Positions 21,799-32,649 of a DNA stretch of 40,713 bases are shown here, piece by piece. The notes beneath the pieces were generated by a model. That model worked only from the letters and a program-made list of their open reading frames with translations. It made no database searches and was not told the origin of the DNA. The DNA lies in the NCBI GenBank assembly GCA_026260175.1, contig JAKCWW010004319.1, forward strand, positions 1 to 40,713, given 5' to 3'. Numbering within the stretch: the first letter of the stretch is position 1; each line of letters starts with the position of its first letter. This DNA is from Reticulitermes lucifugus. Its lineage: Eukaryota; Arthropoda; Insecta; Blattodea; Rhinotermitidae. Both the position numbers and the translations under genes were made by a program.

Positions 21799-22731
21799 AC
21801 ATCCAGCAACACCTTACTAATTATAAGGATCACTTCACATGATGTTACATTCTGTGATGCCAACGCCTGAAATTCATGAATTACATTTGCTATGAAATTC
21901 TGAAAACAGTCATACATGTACAAACATTTATTCACAATTTTGACACTGTGGCTCCATGCAAACAATGAAAATAGTTCCCAAACATGTTGGTGTCTACTGA
22001 TCTATAAAGAATTAACTCCAATCAAGCACAACCTATTTTATTAGCCACATGGAAACAACCTGTTCAGACACGACAGGGAACAATGTATCCATATTGGAAC
22101 AGCTCACATAATGTAGAGTCTGCGATAGGACCAGAACCTATGATGCCACTGTTCTGTAACAAATGACTGCAAAAGTACGCTATAACTCAGTACACTACAC
22201 GTATGACAAGATAACCAGGCTGATGTTTTCGTGAGACAAACACCACCATTTGAGCTGACATGTGTTGGATCATGTGACAAGTGACGCACCAGTTTTTTGT
22301 CAGTCATTGCTTTGTTGTGGCATTAAGTGTTTTACTGCAAACAGTGAGAATTACACAGGTTTTTATGTGGCTTAACTGGTATTAAAACAAACACAAGGAT
22401 GTTACAAATGATTAACAATTTCAGCAAGAGATGAGCAGTAAATACTGTACATTCTCACACCTTTCTGCATGACTACTGAAAAAACCTGACATTTTGGATA
22501 AAGACAATGACTAGTAATGACGAATGCTGGATCTTCCAATTCAACCCAGAAACAAAACTATAAATTTCTTTACAGTTCATTTAACCATGACTCCAAGATG
22601 AAAAAACATGCAGATATCAAAATGCAAGGTAAAATTCAGGCTGGTCTGCTCTTTAATACTCCATTATGTTTTGTTCCAACCCTGTACTATACTACATGTA
22701 TATGGAGCATAAGTACTGCCACATCTTACTT

Positions 22732-22748
22732 GGGGGGAGGGGGGGGGG
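22732..22748. repeat. G-rich homopolymer run
   Basis: Seventeen bases are G except one A. A similar pure G run lies near 9266-9276. Both are intronic and prone to length error. Confidence 0.8.
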
Positions 22749-23542
22749 AATGGGCTACTTCTGTATTTTCAACTTCTACCTGTACATACATAAAAACATA
22801 CATTCCATGGATCCACAAGTTTGTCGTCCTATCCTGCTAATAGAGTATCAGGTGCATACACGTATCAGCATTAACATGAAAATCAAACACTTGACCAGCA
22901 TTTAAATCTGATAACATAACAAACTAAAACAACTATGTAGGCTAATTCTACACTTTAATAAGAACATTTAAATTAACCAGCACAAATAAACACATTATAC
23001 CCTAACCTCAGTGTCCATGCCATGCTGAGTGAATGCTTATTATTTCTCAATTTCTTTCAGGCATTTTTCACACACAACTAACTAGCAAGCTACATGAAAA
23101 TACAGGCACTTCTGCCTCATCGATCTTAATATATGGCACTACTGCTTCATCAGTCTTAATAAGTCAATATTTCTACCAGGGAGGCAAAACCATACAATGG
23201 TGCTATCAAATATCCCTAATTGTAATACTGTCATTCCTACTTACACCCCTCACAATGAATTCATGCTTCCTTGCAACAAACAACCAATAAGAAAAACATA
23301 ACATGGAAGTATAAAATAAAATGATTGTGTGAAGTGCAGCACTTTTATACAATAAAATTTATTTTTAAGTAAGCTGTCTCTGCTGTAAAAAACATTTATA
23401 GGAGAAAATAACACATATTCACGCAAATTAGAACTATCAACTAAAATGAGTATGAGAATGCTTACATTAAGGCAAAGTGGCAGTTGAACATATGGAACAA
23501 TTTAATTTTGAAATAATTTTGACACTTGTGACTTCTTTATTC

Positions 23543-23546
<4 letters not shown>

Positions 23547-23574
<28 letters not shown>
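23547..23574. repeat. (TA)14 microsatellite
   Basis: Fourteen uninterrupted TA units in the 5' intron of SETD2. Confidence 0.95.
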
Positions 23575-23578
<4 letters not shown>

Positions 23579-24011
23579 ACAGAAATATTAAACAAAACAC
23601 TTGGAATAAAATATCTATGTGTTCTAAAGCAGTGTGTTTTGTTTGTTTCAATTCACAGACATTGTTCTAAACTTTTAGTTACTTTATTGCTCTTCTAACA
23701 AAGCACAGGCAACAGAGAAGGGAATTCACACTTAAACTTCATGAAGACTTCTTCATTGCTTTCCAAATTTTGCCTGGCATACAGGCACACACGTAAACCA
23801 AGCTGAGGTTATGAACATGTGTTGCTTAGTTTATGTGTGTATCAGACTGTTGTATGTGATTACTTGTAAAGTCTACATCCTGTAAAATACAAACTGCAAA
23901 ATGCTTCCTTCTCAACACAAAGTATGATCAAGAACACATACAAACGTTAAAATACAATCAGTTCTCGAGATTTGAGGTTCTTACGCTAGTGACTATGCAG
24001 AACACAATTTT

Positions 24012-24150
24012 TGAGATGTGACACCATGCAAACTGGTGGAAATTTACTGACATTCAGGAGCTATCTACTGCCTCCAACTGCTACTCTGAAGATGGAAGTG
24101 GCACATTCCTCTACATCATCAGTAAACTTCTACCACAATTCAAAATTGGT
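24012..24150 (+). mobile_element. Decayed foldback element of the same family
   Basis: GAGATGTGACACCATGC-AAACTGGTGGAAATTTACTGAC on the left mirrors AGTAAACTTCTACCAC on the right, around CTGCCTCC and CTCTGAAGATGG. The order matches the element at 37.0 kb but with many mutations. It lies in the 5' intron of SETD2. Confidence 0.6.
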
Positions 24151-24835
24151 CATTTTTAGCAGGATATTTTAAAAATTTAAATACTTTATTCATAATATAT
24201 AGGTACTGCTTCACAAGGCGGCAATCTCATTAACATACGTAAAATGCCCATTTGTTCATGGAACAGTCTGAAAGAACACACCCAAAATATGCAGTGAACT
24301 TGCTGCTAAAATACAACCTAAATAAAACATAATTATCCAACAGAGAGACCAGTGGAGTAATTATAAAATCCCCATACATGGAAAGCAACTTATTTGAATA
24401 CCAAGTCAATACCAGTATCAGTGACAGCAGCTCACTCACCACTTCTGTGTGTACCTCCTTAAAACAGCTTTAATTATTATCAACAGTGACAAAAGAATCC
24501 ACTACGAGATTAAATGTCTTACCTGCTTGCAATCCTGATTTATCATGCATCACAGTCTAACATCAGCACTGACCACAAAGGGTTAAAAAATCTTCTACAA
24601 CATGTAATACAACATCCATCAAGATGAACTTACTGGTATAAATTAAACATAAAGAGAGGGTTACACCAGTGTTTAAACATCATGTCAATAATGCAAAGTG
24701 TGTAAGAATGTAAGTTCCACATATTTTTATTTATAACTTTATATATTTCATATTGATCCAGTAATGTTTAATGCAACTCACACTATATAGAACAGAATGA
24801 CAACTAATTACTGCATAATGAATTGGTGGATGTGA

Positions 24836-24985
24836 AGGATGATGATGTGGCCTAATTTGAGGTACTTCCCTCAAATTCGCAACGGACTGAGGAAAATTAC
24901 AAAAATTCAATCAGAATAGCCCATCTCCAGGCTGAGATGGGGCCAGGACCACCCCAATACATAGCAGGAATGCTATTTGACTGCA
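24836..24985 (-). mobile_element. SINE copy (GTGGCCTAAT family), minus orientation
   Basis: GATGTGGCCTAATTTGAGGTA and GGACTGAGGAAAATTAC share the order of the other copies; the right end is approximate. Confidence 0.55.
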
Positions 24986-25770
24986 ATATTTTGTCCCACA
25001 AGTTCTTGGCCACAACACTAGATGTAGGTTGTCCTGTATACATTCCAGCCACTTTACCCAAAAAGACGAAAAAGTGCATTTATCTTTCACACAGGTCATC
25101 TGGTTACAGGTTAGTGACAAACAGAGGACCTTGTACTTATTGTTGGGAAGATAAATTCAAATGCCCTTCTGAACATGCTAATGCAATCATTTACGCATTT
25201 ATTAATTTCAGATCTTTAGCAATTTTTGGAAAAGGAAGACCAGACAAGACTAGCTCCTCTAACTGAGGATTTATTCCATATATTTAACATGCTGAAGCAC
25301 TTATGTTCCTAATAACAGTTTTCTCTAACAGGGAGTTTCAAGTGCCCCATTCTAAAAATCTCCATTCAATTACCTCGGCCACTCTACCAAAAAAATAGGT
25401 AAAAACTTGGCAAGCATAGCAGCACGATCAAAAAAACAAAATTAAGGTGTATATGAACAGTCAGAATAACACACTGTAATTATCAACAGAGCCTTCTATG
25501 CAACCGCCAGCTATTGTTAGCGAACATGTGATTTATTTAAACAGACAAAAATTGTAGGCTATCATGGAATGTTAAAGTGTATAACAATCTAAGACTCCCT
25601 ATTTATGCACCGAAAGCAACCAGCTATTCCGTACAATAAAATCCGTATGACTTAAACGTACTATAACACCTAAGTAGTCTTCTAAAGCATAAAATTCAGT
25701 CTATATCTCCCTACAGCCGCAATTATCTACCATGCGATAACCGAAATGAATAATTACCAAAACATCTCAC

Positions 25771-25930
25771 CTTGCTAAAATGTGCCCTAATAACTTCTTC
25801 CAAATTAATATACAATTCACTGATTATTCCCATTCATTAAATCATACAACTAACTAATATCTTTCACGAGATAATGCCACTTAGACGCTGCACTTCACGC
25901 CATCTTTTCAGCATAGTTGTTTCTACAAAC
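25771..25930 (-). other. SETD2: Putative SETD2 5' untranslated exon
   Basis: A strong donor GCAAG|GTGAGA lies at 25770 on the minus strand, about 130 bases downstream of a YY1-type box. The segment has no long open frame; the ATG inside AAGATGGCG is followed at once by GCG TGA. It would splice to the coding exon, for instance at ATAATTAG|TAAGG (21818-21817), a weak acceptor. The upstream limit is approximate. Confidence 0.5.
25898..25906 (-). promoter_or_regulatory. YY1-type AAGATGGCG box, likely SETD2 promoter
   Basis: Minus-strand AAGATGGCG matches the core YY1/Pho element that often sits just downstream of the start site in housekeeping promoters of animals. It lies in the SETD2-ENY2 divergent interval and is in the orientation expected for SETD2 transcription. 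No TATA box was recognised. Confidence 0.5.
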
Positions 25931-27735
25931 CATAGTTCATGGATCAGAACCATAGTTGCTTTCAAAACTACATACGAGGCCGTCGTTTAGATAGCGCTAC
26001 AATCAACACAGGGGTTAAAATCACTGATTACCCGTGCCTCGTCATGTTAATTCGCATGACCCTTGTTCGGAGCACTTTGTGCGGGTAGTGATTAGTATGC
26101 TCCTCTACACACACGAATATTTACGTATTATTAGACTACCTGTATGCCTCCATGTACCAAACCGAACCACTGCACTTCCGAGTCAGGGATGTAGCGTAAA
26201 CAAGTGTTTCCCAAACTTATTTGCTCGCGGACACCTTTTCGCTTCAAAAAAATAACCACGGATCCTCACATCCTTGCTCACGTAAATATAGCGTCCGGAT
26301 GATAGGAATCCAAAATTAAAAATTTATCTCATAACTGATTGTAGATAGACACTAATACCTGCCAGTAGCATACATAATAGTGCATTGCATGATTAGACCT
26401 CAATGAAATGATTGTCACTCGCTTTGTGGGTACGGGAAGTTTCTTAATTACATATTCTAACGGTCATACGAAATAAACATATCTCGAATTTAAAAAGTTC
26501 CTCGATTACCTTTAACAAAACATTGTTCCTTTCATGAAAAAATAAGTAACCTTCAAAGTAGCTATTACAGAAATGAGTCCACGGATCCCCTCGAAATTGG
26601 TCGTGGATCCCTTGGAATCCGCGGAGTATACTTTTGGAACCACCGGCCTTAACAGTGCACCAGCGGAATTTGTCTGTGACACAGTAATACCAACAACACA
26701 AAGGCAACGAGCTTCAAAGTTGGATTTCTTGTTTCGGCTTGTGGTTAGTGCTTTTGCTACTTCAGAGTTTTTCTTAGTACTACATTATAGTGTATTCATA
26801 TCTGGCGTTTTGTGGCATGTTACCCTATACAGCTTACCCTGTCAGATAGCGTTTCCATTATATGACTGTGCGGAAATGCTGAATTAGTCCCTGCCTGCTC
26901 ATGGCGTTATCAGTTTAAAACCCCGTATTTGTATATAAAAATATGAAAACTTTAGTGTTACTGGGACGTTGCGTACCTCACGCTTTCAGATATTATAGGC
27001 TATTGCATGTAGAACTGAATAAATTAAGGATGTTTCTCAAATTCCACTACTACTGCTGCTGCTAACTCTTACATACAACATAATATTAAGCCATCTGTTA
27101 CAGGCCATTAACTCCCCACTTGCGTAAAACAACTGGTTCCTTCAACTGAAGGAACCTCTTGCAGAATAGTGCTACTGTTTAGCACAAAGTATGTGCATTA
27201 TCATTTTATACATGTTGGCTTATGAAACTCAGTTCTCATTTAAACCACCACCAATCACAATCTGTCCATATCATTAAACATAACTGCCTTGCCACATTGA
27301 CCAGTAGTTAAAAGCCCTTTCTTTCAAGTAGTGAATAAAGGACTGACATATGTGGACCACATAATCAGTAAACCCACCTCATGTTCCATTTAATAATGTT
27401 TCTACCTGATAATCCTGTGAAATTACATCTCAGGAATACAAAATAAAGAAATTTGAAGGCCACATGCCAGGACCTAACTGATCTAGGACTTATTCAGACC
27501 TAGTTGTGGATTTGTTCATATCTCAAAATAGTTGGGATTTTGTCTCATTAACAATAAAAATATCTAAAATCTGTGATCATATTTTTATTGCTCTTGTGAA
27601 CATAGTAATGATTTTGGTTCCATAAAAGGCAGAATTTTGACTAGCTGAGCACTTATTACCTGTTTAAGAAATACTCCTAGAGCTAGTTAATTCATTCTCT
27701 TGGCATACATAATTGCAATTTTTTTTTTGTTTCAG
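25931..27735. other. SETD2-ENY2 divergent interval
   Basis: It probably contains both promoters and a first ENY2 exon that I could not place. The hAT-like element at 26.2-26.6 kb occupies a quarter of it. The bases near 25.95-26.25 kb are richer in CpG than the introns. Confidence 0.5.
26201..26648. mobile_element. hAT-like nonautonomous element in the SETD2-ENY2 interval
   Basis: The left end GTGTTTCCCAAACTTATTTGC mirrors the right end GTATACTTTTGGAACCACC, with CGCGGAC and TCCGCGG inside, the typical ends of an arthropod hAT family. I found no convincing target duplication. Confidence 0.6.
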
Positions 27736-27796
27736 CTTGTCCATCAATGTTATGCAAAACGGACCAAACCCTAATAATGACTGGGGAAAGAGAACG
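27736..27796 (+). CDS. ENY2: ENY2 exon with probable start codon
   Basis: Acceptor TTTGTTTCAG|C and donor GAACG|GTAAGG bound 61 nt. In the frame joining exon 2 it reads MLCKTDQTLIMTGERER; DQTLIMTGERER aligns with NQKLIETGERER of human ENY2. The upstream acceptor implies at least one earlier exon, noncoding or encoding a few residues; I could not locate it. Confidence 0.88.
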
Positions 27797-30700
27797 GTAA
27801 GGATAAAAGTATGTAATGCAACATACCACCAGTATAAAAGGAACAAAGATCTGTTTCCTTTGGTAATATGTCATGTAGATGTTTTCATTTCTAGGTACGT
27901 TCACATTCTCGCACCTATTAGCCGCATCATGTTTGTCCAGCCATCCCTTCATCCATATGTATCACCTCTGCTCCCACTGGACTTTCGTGAAATTTGATAT
28001 TGGAGATTAAAATCTGTTGAAAAAATTCAAATTTGGTTAAAAATCATACAAAAATATTGGACGCCTTACATTGAAGACCTAAATACAATATTGTTGACAG
28101 TACAAAATATTCTGAAGCTTGACACCAATGCTAAAGGAATCCATGGTTACATTCTGCAGTAATGCTATCAGTATTTATTATACCGAGTGACATGTAGGTC
28201 AATACTACAGTATAACCTCACTGTTACATTTCTATAAAAACAATGGGTATGTGAACACCATGTTACATTACATGTACATTGTCTATATAAGTTTTAAAAC
28301 TTTCGCGGCGACATGATTCAATATAGTCTTCTCGGGCGCACAGNNNNNNNNNNNNNNNNNNNNNNNNNNNNNNNNNNNNNNNNNNNNNNNNNNNNNNNNN
28401 NNNNNNNNNNNNNNNNNNNNNNNNNNNNNTAGTCCCCGAAACGTTGTATTCAAACGAATTGACGCGGCTGTGCGCCCGAGAAGACTACATTGTCTATATT
28501 CTCCAATATTTTCTATGCATATGGACCTGAAGATGACCTGGTAGGCAAGGTTGAAACAGTTGTGTGAACTATTTATGACACAGAAGTTGTGGCAGGATCA
28601 TGTGGACACAACAATGAAGTATTAAATGTGTGACCAACAAGGACTTGTTAGCTTGTCAAGGACTGTACTGCATAGATTTAAAGCTAGTTTATTTCAGCTC
28701 TAACCTTGGCAAGTATCAACAGTTTTAAGTCATATTGAGACTTTGATTATGAATGCTACTGTCTTTTAGGATGTGATGCCATGTGGTACTGTAGAAGTGT
28801 ACAGATATATCAGCAGGCTCCTCCAAAACAATGGTACACTTTACCAGACAATGTGGTGTCACATTCCAGAAGAGAGCTATCTTTTTTAAGTCAGGTTTAC
28901 TGTTCTGTATATCATAAATGTACATCTTTTATTTGTACACATTGCTTCTTATATTAAAAAGAGTTTGGATGTCCTATGAAAAGGCTGGACTACATCTGAT
29001 TGCACCAGCAGACAAACTTTATGAACACACTTCTGTCACACTGATTGGTTAAGTAATGGTAAAGTTGCCTACATGATGACATACCCTATGCACTGTTAGT
29101 GATATCCTTCATTAAGAAAACTAGATATTAAGTCATTAACAGTCTTCACCTTTACATAAAATACAATTTACATTCCAGAGGGAGTCTGATTGTTTCCCAT
29201 GTCAAACTGCTCTCACTGCAGTTACATGGTTTCCATGCAGCCTTAAAAATGCTATTAGAAGTCTTGTAGCAAACATACAATAAATTAAACTGTTACCAGC
29301 ATTTTGTGTGATGAATCTGTCATAGGTATTGTCATAAACAAGTGAAGCAGCAGCACAAAATTCCCTGCCAGTGCCACAGAAGACTACTGACAGCAGTATA
29401 TAAAGCACAGTCCTCATAAAAACTACGTTTACTGAGAAAATTCCAAATAACAAATATATGGTGCAAAATGTTCACAGAATTTGAAAAGAATCCAGTGACA
29501 TAAATTTTAATCATTTTAGACTGAAGGAACTATTGCGTACTCGTCTAATAGAATGTGGCTGGAGAGACCAGGTGCAGATGCTGTGCCGTGAGGTAGTCAG
29601 AGAACGGGGAGTTCACAATCTGAAAGCAGATGATCTGATAGCAGAAATCACTTCAAAAGGCAGAGGTATGCAATTTTACAGTATTTAATGTGGATATTGA
29701 ATGCAGTGCAGAACTTCCTAGCCTACTTATTACAAAGTTATTACTGGAACTTGCCATCTCACTTAAGGGAAAAGTGTTCCATGCAAGTTTAAGAAGTTTT
29801 GTAACAGGGCTTGGCCACTCATTATTTTGCAAAAATAGAAGCACAAGATGAATATCAATATAATAATGCCACTGGAACAAAGGTTTCAAGGAGAAAAGGC
29901 CAATCCTAATGCAATTTTTTGCTACAAAAATACCTTCCAGTAGTGGTATGTCTTTTGACTTTCAGCAGCTCCGGGATACTATTCTGTTACACAGCACTAA
30001 GCACATAACTGAGACAGGCAATTTCTGTGTTCCACAAACTCTCAAAAATAGATGTGGTAGTAGTAAAGCATTTTTAGAATGCATATATATTATATTTTAT
30101 TGTGATTTAAAGTTGTATCATGTTACTATTGCACATATGAGATATGAATCACAAAAGAAAAAAGCTTACCAATTTTGAACCATAATTTGACTACAACCCA
30201 CACTGTGACACCACCAAAGATGGTGGTGATATACTGAAGCATGTAGTGACACACAAAGGCAAATGTTTTATGAACCCTTTGGCACCAGAATTAAATTCCA
30301 AGTGCAATCTGCAAACCTCACGTATGAATTGCAGCATTTAACTTTGTCATGCAAACTTATGTTCAGCCCCAAAGGGTTAACCTTTTAAATGCTGAGTTAA
30401 ATCCCAGCTGCAAGTCCCAGCTCACCGAATTTCTCTGCATGGGTATTTAAATTTTGTGCATGCTTTACACAAACTTTAATATTTCTAAAACTAATCGGGA
30501 TAAATTTATGAAATAAACGGCACTTTGTGGGTAAGGAAACAGACATTGCTCAGAATGCCTTAAAATGCCGTAAATAACAAATACAAGCAACCCGTTCAAG
30601 AGCAAACTCTCTTAACTGTGTTCCTTTCCCTTAGAGCCTCTACTCGGCTACTTCAGGAAGCCAAATGGTTTTATGACCAACATCTCATTTGCAAAATGCA

Positions 30701-31240
30701 AGACTAACCTAACAGCGCAGTGCATTTTTAGCACTCATGCCACTTATGCATTTACCGCCAATTTGGGGCTTAAGTGTTTACACAAAGATACAACAACAAA
30801 AATATTGCAGACTGCTTCAGAGTTGCCATATTGTGCAGACAGAAAAAGAACGTGTTTTCAATGTTGCCAAATGGAGCTCACATAAAAGTACATGTTAGCA
30901 GAGTTCAGCAATATCAGCCACTCACCCAAAAGAACACATTAGCAAACTAACGGTTAATGTTGCTGGAGAGTTATTAGTATCAGGGTAATATACAGTAAGA
31001 CCGCCTGACACCTGCTGTAATGAGATGTGGCAATTTCTGAAATGCAGCCTCAATGTTTTTTATGCAAAAGAGCAACTTTTATAATTAATTTGCACTCATG
31101 ACAGGAAACAGTGGCAGAAGTATACTGTAAAGGATATTATTATTATTATTATTTTATGCTTTCTTTCAGCTCTTGTTCCAGATTCAGTGAAAAAGGAGCT
31201 GTTGCAGAAGATAAAGGCATACCTTGTTCAGGATATGTGA
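27736..31240 (+). CDS. ENY2: ENY2 transcription and mRNA export factor, 3 exons
   Basis: ENY2 (fly e(y)2, yeast Sus1) is a small helical protein of the SAGA histone H2B deubiquitinase module and of the TREX-2 mRNA export complex at nuclear pores. Exons 27736-27796, 29520-29665 and 31170-31240 join in frame. From the ATG at 27747 this gives 88 residues, close to the ~100 of human ENY2. [20 protein letters not shown] and SVKKELLQKI are near-identical to the human protein; the middle, LCREVVRERGVHNLKADDLIAEITSKGR, is also well conserved. The ATG at 27747 has a poor context (TCAATGT) and the exon could continue from an upstream exon, so the N-terminus is uncertain. A second Met at 27777 immediately precedes TGERER. 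The gene is divergent from SETD2. Confidence 0.94.
27905..28000 (+). repeat. Dispersed repeat, copy 3 of 3
   Basis: TATTAGCCGCATCATGTTTG, CCATCCCTTCATCCATATG and TTTCGTGAAATTTGATATTGG follow the order of copy 1. It lies in the ENY2 intron. Confidence 0.6.
28289..28485 (-). mobile_element. Foldback retroposed element with 14-bp target duplication and N gap
   Basis: The 14-mer TACATTGTCTATAT occurs at 28275-28288 and 28486-28499. Inside, 28319-28343 is the reverse complement of 28468-28492 with one mismatch (TAGTCTTCTCGGGCGCACAG). A ~30-bp tail with TTCGCGGCGACATGAT lies only on the left; it resembles the tail of the element at 35.7 kb in reverse. CCCCGAAACGTTG (28435-28447) follows the gap. 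It lies in the first visible ENY2 intron. Confidence 0.8.
28344..28429. other. Assembly gap (86 N)
   Basis: The gap occupies the centre of the foldback element, so its core sequence is missing. Confidence 0.95.
28515..28565 (+). ncRNA. Hammerhead-like CTGAAGA...GAAAC motif
   Basis: CTGAAGAT, GACCT, loop, AGGTT, GAAACAGTTG lies just right of the 28.3-kb foldback element. Core bases are intact; stem I is limited to two pairs. Confidence 0.35.
28765..28870 (+). mobile_element. Decayed foldback element of the same family
   Basis: GGATGTGATGCCATGTGGTAC on the left and GTGGTGTCACATTCC on the right are imperfect reverse complements. CTCCAAAACAATGGTAC between them is the mutated 3' half of the core. 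Confidence 0.55.
29520..29665 (+). CDS. ENY2: ENY2 central exon
   Basis: Acceptor AATCATTTTAG|A and donor CAGAG|GTATGC bound 146 nt encoding [17 protein letters not shown] through EITSKGR. These are the helices that wrap around SAGA and TREX-2 partners. Confidence 0.96.
29666..31169 (+). other. ENY2 intron 2
   Basis: It is about 1.5 kb. Nothing was recognised except the ATT repeat at its end. Confidence 0.85.
31136..31154. repeat. (ATT)n microsatellite beside the last ENY2 acceptor
   Basis: About six ATT units lie 15 bases before the acceptor AG of the terminal ENY2 exon, within its branch-point and pyrimidine-tract region. Confidence 0.85.
31170..31240 (+). CDS. ENY2: ENY2 terminal coding exon
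   Basis: Acceptor TTCTTTCAG|CT begins 71 nt encoding ALVPDSVKKELLQKIKAYLV and a short QDM tail, ending in TGA at 31238-31240. ALVPDSVKKELL is identical to human ENY2. Confidence 0.96.
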
Positions 31241-32635
31241 TGTCTCATTCTTTTAAAAATTTCCTCATATACAGAATATACTTTGAATTTTCTTAAGAAA
31301 TTGCATTAAACCATGCTGGTCATCACAACAATGGACTTACTGTTTTATTTTGACTTGTTACTTTTTTGGTCATTTAGTAAGGTATGATATGTGAAATAAT
31401 GTGACTTTGTTTGTAATACAACTTATACTGTAGTCCTGTGATTCCATTATTAAATACATTTTTTTTTTCATGGCTTTAATACTGTACAGTCTTTTTACCT
31501 GTGTTGTTAATGGCAGCGGTGGGACTTGACTATACCATCCCATTTCCGAAATATTTCTGCTTTTGTCTCTTCTGGCAAAGTACCTAAATAAATAAATTTT
31601 ACATATAAATAAAAACATATTAACACATAAATTGCATTGTTATTTCTTAATTTTATAAACATGATGGATACTTGGAACATAAACCACATCCCTGAAGTAC
31701 TTCAATGTGTATTGTATAATCTTGCCATATTCAGCAATCTACACAGTGAGCTTTGTTTACTCTTCTCTGTTAAAAATTGGAGAGGACTGTCTTATATTCA
31801 AAAATTATGTTTTTGTAAAAATAAATGAACAAGTTATGGAAAAACATACATATATAAAATAGGCAGTATGCCTTGAACCAGCATAACTGCTAAATTGATG
31901 TTAGCATTACGGCTATATTTGCACACAATTCATCCAGTTCTTTACTTTTGAAGCTGACAGATTATAGTAAATGGTTCTTCATTTTTTGTAATCACATCAT
32001 TTCTTGGAGTATATTACTGCATGATGGTGGGTGCTCTTAGATTGACAGAATGGAGAAGGCAGGCCAGTATTCAATGCGTGCAGGATCATAACCAAGTAAC
32101 TCTGGGAAGATAAACGAGTCTACAACACCAACCTATCTACTGAATTTTGAGGAATGAAAGAGGTAATATGTAAACAACATGAAAAGAAACAGGGACAGTT
32201 AAAAACATCTGGGATCTGTATACAGGCAAAAATGAATTTATGACTAGAGAACTACAGTAGATATAATAAAGACCCTACTTCAAGATCCCAAAAGTAGTTA
32301 TTGCAGACAAATGGAAAAATGCCTTCAATAAGGTTGTGATTCACTTGATAACCTTAACCTTTAGGTATGGCCTTTTAAATGCCAGGTTTCTGCTGCTGGC
32401 TGGTGCACTATTCTAGCTGAATGCCCACTGTGGTACAGTGTTTTCCCTTTCAGATGAAAAGGGTGTCCAGTTAATGGGACGATATTTTCCCATTCATCTG
32501 TTAAAGGTTAATAATACTTAATGAGGAGTATGCACTATCAAGCTCCACAATGTTATTATTTCTGTCTTAGATCTAAATATTCTCCTCACCCTCAAGCTAT
32601 GTTCTGTTAAAGTGATGTTTCACTTCTTGCATTTG
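31241..32635. other. ENY2 3' flank
   Basis: It should contain the ENY2 3' untranslated region. AATAAA occurs several times after 31.58 kb, so the end cannot be fixed. No gene was recognised. Confidence 0.5.
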
Positions 32636-32649
32636 TATAGTTCATGCAT

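Larger units (their letters stand above)
21817..25770 (-). other. Putative 5' intron of SETD2
   Basis: It lies between the putative leader exon and the coding exon. A second good donor, AAGTG|GTGAGT near 24435 on minus, could mark an alternative leader exon. It contains a foldback copy, a SINE, the (TA)14 repeat and a G run; the remainder is unremarkable. Confidence 0.5.

Noticed and set aside
29202-29453. 83-codon minus-strand frame with hydrophobic start
   Set aside because: It is inside an ENY2 intron next to the acceptor, with no recognisable domain or partner exon.
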